Below are positions 55,001 to 61,000 of a stretch of 64,000 nucleotides of DNA, piece after piece. Source of the DNA: Litoditis marina. Its lineage: Eukaryota; Nematoda; Chromadorea; Rhabditida; Rhabditidae. The stretch spans positions 30,396,425 to 30,460,424 of the forward strand of contig OZ038434.1 of the NCBI GenBank assembly GCA_964036275.1, read 5' to 3'. The position numbers and the translations under genes are program-made. The notes under the pieces are model-generated. The model was not told where the DNA came from. It worked only from the letters and a program-made list of their open reading frames with translations, and made no database searches. Position 1 is the first letter of the stretch; each line of letters starts with the position of its first letter.

Positions 55001-58000
55001 GAGGTGGAACCCCTGGGTGGTTTTGCTGATCAGTTTGTGTTGTGTTAACGGTGGTTAAAGGTACGAAAGGTGACCAACCAAAGTGTTTTGCCAATTTTTC
55101 TCTCAGATTAGCTTTTGATGAACCTTCGCAGGTAGTTCTTTTGCCCCTTCGTGGCAGACCAATAAAACCCAAGCTGTAGGATAGTGCAGAAAAGTGTGCA
55201 CTTCAGCGATTTTTGCTGTGGGGTTTGGCATTTTAGTGAGTGGCCTGCTCTTTGTCTATTTTCCCTCGTTCAAATTCTATTCAAGTAGAGAGCGCGCGCA
55301 ACATTTCCTCCCATGATTACAGTATTATCGCGCCGTTTTTATCTAAACATTCGACTTTTCCCAGACATAGGAGGAGTTGTAACAAAAACATTGGCAACAT
55401 TTTTGCGGAGATGGATAGATTAACAGAAAAGCCCCGCCTACAAACTGTTACCATCCCTCATTCCCCCCATACAAACCAAAGAGGAAGGCTACTCCTTCAG
55501 CTTTGGAAAGTTTGCAGTTTACTTCAGTTGTCAGCCGCTCATATTATCTGCTTTTACATTTAGCTGGTAATATCTCGCCTTAGCCGAGAACTCCCCCCTC
55601 CCACCGAGCCTTTAAGGTAGGTTCACTGTTGGTGCCTCGAGCACAAGTTAGTATTCGTATTTCTCCTGCCTTAGTCCAGGACTCACTTACCCCATGGAGG
55701 CACTAAGAAGATCCAATTCTGATCAGAACATTGCCCAGCAACAAAACACGCTTTCGCGCCTCTTTGTAACTATGCAAGACATTGCTCCCGCTAAAGGTAA
55801 ACACGTGAAACAACTACGCGACGCAACCATCTCAAGCTTCCGAAATCAAAGCGCAGCGATTGAACATTATGGAAACGCGACTAGGGACGATGCGCATCAG
55901 TTGCGTAATGAGGTGCAAACCCAAATCAATGATGCACTAGCGAACATAGCACAGCGTGTCGATAATGCACCACAGGTTAACGTTTTCGGTCCCTTAGTGT
56001 CCCAACAATCCTCACCAATCTCTTCCTACACCGGCAAAACAGGAGCCGACTTTCGCAATTGGCTCAGACGCTTTGAAGACGTCGTAGCTGCCGCTCAACC
56101 GCAAATTGCCGATGGAGACAAAATAAAAACTCTCCTTGCTTTTCTAGATCAAACCGCCCGGGATCGAGCCGAAGAACTGATGACGGCAAATACTACATAC
56201 GACGAACTGGTCACTGGATTGAAGAACGCTTTCGACGACCCGCAGCGCAAGGAGATCGCCAGACAGCAGCTGAGACAGATCAGACAGAGACAAGGTGAGT
56301 GCATTGAGGACTATAGTAATCGCGTAAAAGCCTTAGCAAGACTTGCAACTACGGGTCAAACCCGTGCAATCACAGAAGAAAAATGTCAAGAAGCTTTTGT
56401 TGAGGGTCTTAACTTCGATATACGTTTTCACGTTAAGGCTGCTTCTCCTAACTCGTTCCAGGAAGCGGTTAACCGCGCCTTGCATTTTGAAAACTTGTTA
56501 GGTGAGGTCACTCGCGCTGGGACAATTACCCCAGGCAATTCAGAAGTTTCACAAGCTCTAGTTAACCTCTTCCAAAACATGAGCCACAGGGACTCCACTC
56601 CTAACCAGGTGCAAAGTCAACCCAATAGACGCGATAACAGTTATCAAAATCCCTCTAATAATGGACAACAAAATGCACCACCCGCCTTCGACGGGCCTCC
56701 AAACACACAACACGGCGGTAGAAACTTTGGTAACAACCGCAGGAAGGGTAGATACCAAGGCGGAAACGGGGAAAGAACCCCCCTTGGCAACATCAGGTGC
56801 TATAGATGTGGCCATGTAGGACATTATCAATGGCACTGTCCATTCGACAATATCCTGACCAATCTGGCACCACCTAACCAACAGAACCAACAGGTTACTA
56901 ACCAAAGGCAATATAATCCCTTTCAGCAACACCAGCAGCCATCAACAACTATGGTAGTGGAACCAACCAGCCCGGCAAGGACCGAAGAAGTGAAGCAGCT
57001 TCTGGCACACAACCTGGCCGTAGAGGAGGAACTAGCAGCATCCTCGCGTCGAGTGAAGGCCCTCCTTGAACGTAACCAGCAACTCGCCGACGACGCAAAT
57101 TAGGGAGGGAGCTCTCAGGTTAGTATCAGAACTTTTATGCCTCTTCTATTAATAGTTGCGCTTTCATTCCTCCCCTCAACGGAAGCCGCTTCTTTGACTC
57201 AAGTTGATTCGCACTTCCCTTCATCCTTGCCTAGTTCATTGTTGTACATGTTTTTGATTCTCATTGTTCAGGTATTTTCTCGAATCGTTCTCATTCTACA
57301 CACTCTTCTGACACATATGTCTGTAGTTTTGGCACGCAACATTCCTTTCCTATTGTCCCTTCGAGGCAACTCTCCTACCAGATGTCTTTTGTTGATTTTG
57401 TGCTGCATCACGCTTTCTCAAGCGCAGAACCCTCTAATCTGTCATTAACGCGCAACTACAACCTTCTGTAATATTCCAACAAACTATAATTGCTCTCATT
57501 TTGATATTCCGGCTACGGCAAAAGCCAAGTCTCTCTCCTTGAACATTTGGCGACCTAATACTGTGCAATACGAAACTAAAGCCCATGTGTGTCGTATAAT
57601 TACGCAAACTACACGTTTTTCTGTATCTTTCTTTGGCTCACGCGAATTTTCTACTCAAACCCTTCACCATACCGTAACCGCTGAGGAGTGTCAATTAATG
57701 ACAACCCACAACAAATGTAGTTTTGTTTGGCGAATTCGCATATTGACGCGGTCTCGCGCACTTTTAACCCTCATGTTATTGACCTCATTGTCAAGCCTCT
57801 GTATTTTGTCTTGAATTGTAAAATTATGAACTCATGAGATTTTCAAGCAGTTACAACAAAAATCAAAAACTGTTTTCATTTTTGTTAGCGCATGGTTCGC
57901 ACTCTTCTCGACCCTTTGTGTCGACTCCACTGCCACCTCAATAATTTAGTTGAATCCAAGTCACAAATTACAACTTTAACTTTGATCTTCTCAATGCAGC

Positions 58001-61000
58001 ACAAACTTACATTGAACGTTTGTTTGTCTTCTCTTTCTGTAAACCCATGTAAGACAAAGTTTAGTAGAATGTCTAGTAGTTTGAACTTATGCATTCACGT
58101 TACGACTATGCTAAATCTTATCTTCTTCTGAATATGAGGACGCCAAGCTGGGGCCGGTTTGCAGAAAATAACAGTTAGTGGACCGAAATAGATATTTTCT
58201 GACTCATCTGTATCATACTGTAACGACGCCTTCTAATTATTTTGTCAACACCAACGCTGAGAATTTAGTAGTAAATCAATAGAAATTTCGCCGAGAATTC
58301 ATTCTCCTATGTAAATAATATATTCCTACTCAATTTACCGTTTCTATCATCCCTTTCCATCTGAATCTGCAAATGATATGATATGTGGTACAATCAACAA
58401 AAGAATATTAATCGAGTAAGTTCATTATTTTCAAGTGATCTCAGTAGCCGAAAATTTTCGTAAAACAATCATAAAGATGATGCCAGATCATGCTACACAC
58501 ACGCTGGTCAATTTTTTTCTCTGTCAATTTACGTCCAGGGTCGGACTGCCCCTGAAGGTGGGAGGCGCAAGTGCCGTAACTAGTTACGTCATATCACAGT
58601 GTACTTAATTGCCAGTCTGCATATCTATTCACACTTCACTCCATTATAGATTGAACCTAGCATTCAACATACTTATAGTATTGTATTGTTCAACATCTTT
58701 TCGCTAATCAATAGGCTATATGCAATCTTTTCATCTAAGTGACTCATAAATTACAGGCGCCGCCTACAATGAGGAGCCGAGAAGGACTTCTCCCCACGCG
58801 ACCGAGAGGAACGGCTCGAGATTACTTTCTGTCATTTATTTGATCTGTTACATGAATTTATCTTCTTCCTTGTGTCTGTTCATATATGTGAGCTCGTAGG
58901 GATAATACCTACTCGCACTGAGGGTAAATATCATCCTGTAGAGACTCAAAACTTCTGCGGTGACTGTCGTTGCTAGTCTGATCTCAACTACGGCAAACAT
59001 GGGTTTGATATCGGTATCAAGTAGTATCATTTGCGTAAATGATAATTATCGTTGCACGTGTGACCCTACATCCTCAACGTTATTACAGCCGTGACTGAAT
59101 GAGAATAACCCAGCGAATATATAACCCCCCAGAGTTCACCAGTAATGCCCGCTCACGAGTTATGCTGCATAACATTTCAGCAAATGAAAAATATTGTGAT
59201 GAAGGGAATGTTACTTTTGGGAAACTTGCAAAGGAAAACTTGAAAGCAACATCAGTATATACTTACTGTACATGACACATGGACGCTAGACATGACCGCT
59301 ATAACATGACCGCTTTGGTCTCAAATGGTTGTTCACATCTGCTAACAAGTACTCTACATCTGGTCTATTTGGAGGTTCCCAGTACTTGGAACGTTTAATA
59401 GTTCTGCCTGTGCACCATGCTAATTTTATTCGAAACGTGATTTTATCACATGTCGCCTATCGACAAGACGCTCTGGCAACCTCATATATGAAAAAAGGAG
59501 TTCCGTTCTTACGAAGGACAGTTGCCACTCCGAGACCATATTTCGACTATTTTGATGAAACCCATAGTTCATGTCAACACAGTATTATTACAGTACAGTT
59601 CTCGTTAGAGACTCTGGTGGACTAATAGCTTCGGTAAAATTCTACCACACGTTTGCAGTAAACCTTTCGTGGACATTTATACATTGTTTCTCGTTTTATT
59701 AATCCGCTATGCTACTCCTCTTGTTTAGCAACCAACTATGAACAAGTTTACATCATATCAAACCTGTTTGAAGTTTTTTATGACGTACCTTGTAACAAGA
59801 ATGACTGAACAGTTTCCAATCGGGGCTACATACCAACAGATCTGGAATGTAGCTTTCAAATATTTTGCAACTGGACGGTTTTGAAACAAGAATGCATCGG
59901 GACAACATTTTGCCTGCCAATCAAGGCAGTTGGCTTGTTTGACGTTTCTATCTAGTTACATTTGTTTAATTTGAGATGTGAATCACTTGGAGAATAACGA
60001 GTAGTTTCTCGATGCCATGGGTTCTCAGAAAATGTTTCAAGAATACGATCAGGTACACTTGAGAGCGTGAAAAACAATCGGTGTTCTGGCCCGCAAAAAA
60101 GTTTTAAAGTTTGGAATAAACTTGATCGAACCATACCTTCTGTGGTAAGAGATACACATGTTCCGTTTTCTCTGATCATGCCTTCCTCACATTCTGTAAT
60201 TCAAGCTGTGAAAGTTGGATAGTTTGTGAATAATCGGTAATTCTCATCATTCGTGAATTTTCAGAAAATGTTTCCCGATTACGGTAGTTGCGAACGTGAA
60301 GATGGTAGTTGCGAACGTGAAAATACAAGCATATATCCTTTACAGTGAGTGCCAAATTTTAAAATTTCTGTCTCTCGCCGGAATCGAACCTGCGAGCAAA
60401 AACTCCGTAGCAGGTCGCTAACCACTGCGCTATTAGACCACATAGCGGCAAAGCTTTGGAATCGAAGACATGTGTGGTACACAGCAGAAAGTGAGACTCT
60501 CCCGCCTCTCCGTTGGCGACGACTATAATATAGTAGCTTTTCAGAATATGTTTATTTGGCTACGTCTTATATGTTGCCCCGCTTCGAATGTAGATTCAGA
60601 ATAAACTCGATCGAACCTTACCTTCTGTAATTAACGACACACAGGTTCCGTTTTCTCTAACCATGCCTTTTTCACATTCTGTAATTTGAGCTGTGAAAAG
60701 TAGAATATAGAACTAATTTGCTATGTTACGGATCTGTTTGCTAGTCTCAAAAGTATAGGGTATCGTGCCAACTCACCTTCCACTCCAACCTCTACAGCAC
60801 TTTTCTTACAAAGCACTCGATGAAGTGTTCTGTCACAGTCCAAATCGTCCATCACTCTGATGTCAGTCCAAGTATGTTGCTCCCAAAGCTTAAAATGAAT
60901 AATTTTTGGAGCGCAATGAAGAATTGTAGGATGAAATCGGGCTATTAGTGGGGTCATATCCCATCCCCGCATGCTCACTATAGTTGTGGACCTTTTTGCC

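Larger units (their letters stand above)
43241..58917 (+). mobile_element. Gag-only LTR retroelement (outer element, interrupted)
   Basis: Two LTRs starting tgccgtaactagttacgtca and ending ctactcgca bound the element. The 3' LTR (58572-58917) is 346 bp; the 5' LTR is split into 43241-43472 and 54437-54550, which also total 346 bp once the inserted element and its duplicated 5 bp are removed. I noticed one difference between them (T/C at the position around 43279). The internal part (54551-58571) has a tgg-initiated possible primer site at 54561, a Gag gene, envelope-like scraps and a purine-rich stretch before the 3' LTR. No reverse transcriptase or integrase is left, so it would need help from another element. 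I could not identify a target duplication. It lies in an intron of the lectin gene, in the opposite orientation. Confidence 0.85.

Noticed and set aside
56558..56932. 124-codon minus-strand open frame
   Set aside because: It is the complement of the outer element's gag and shows no family resemblance.
58848..59030. Extra lectin exon next to the 3' LTR
   Set aside because: A minus-strand frame runs across the LTR border, but it has no lectin motif, and the exons at 59789 and 43183 already join in phase.
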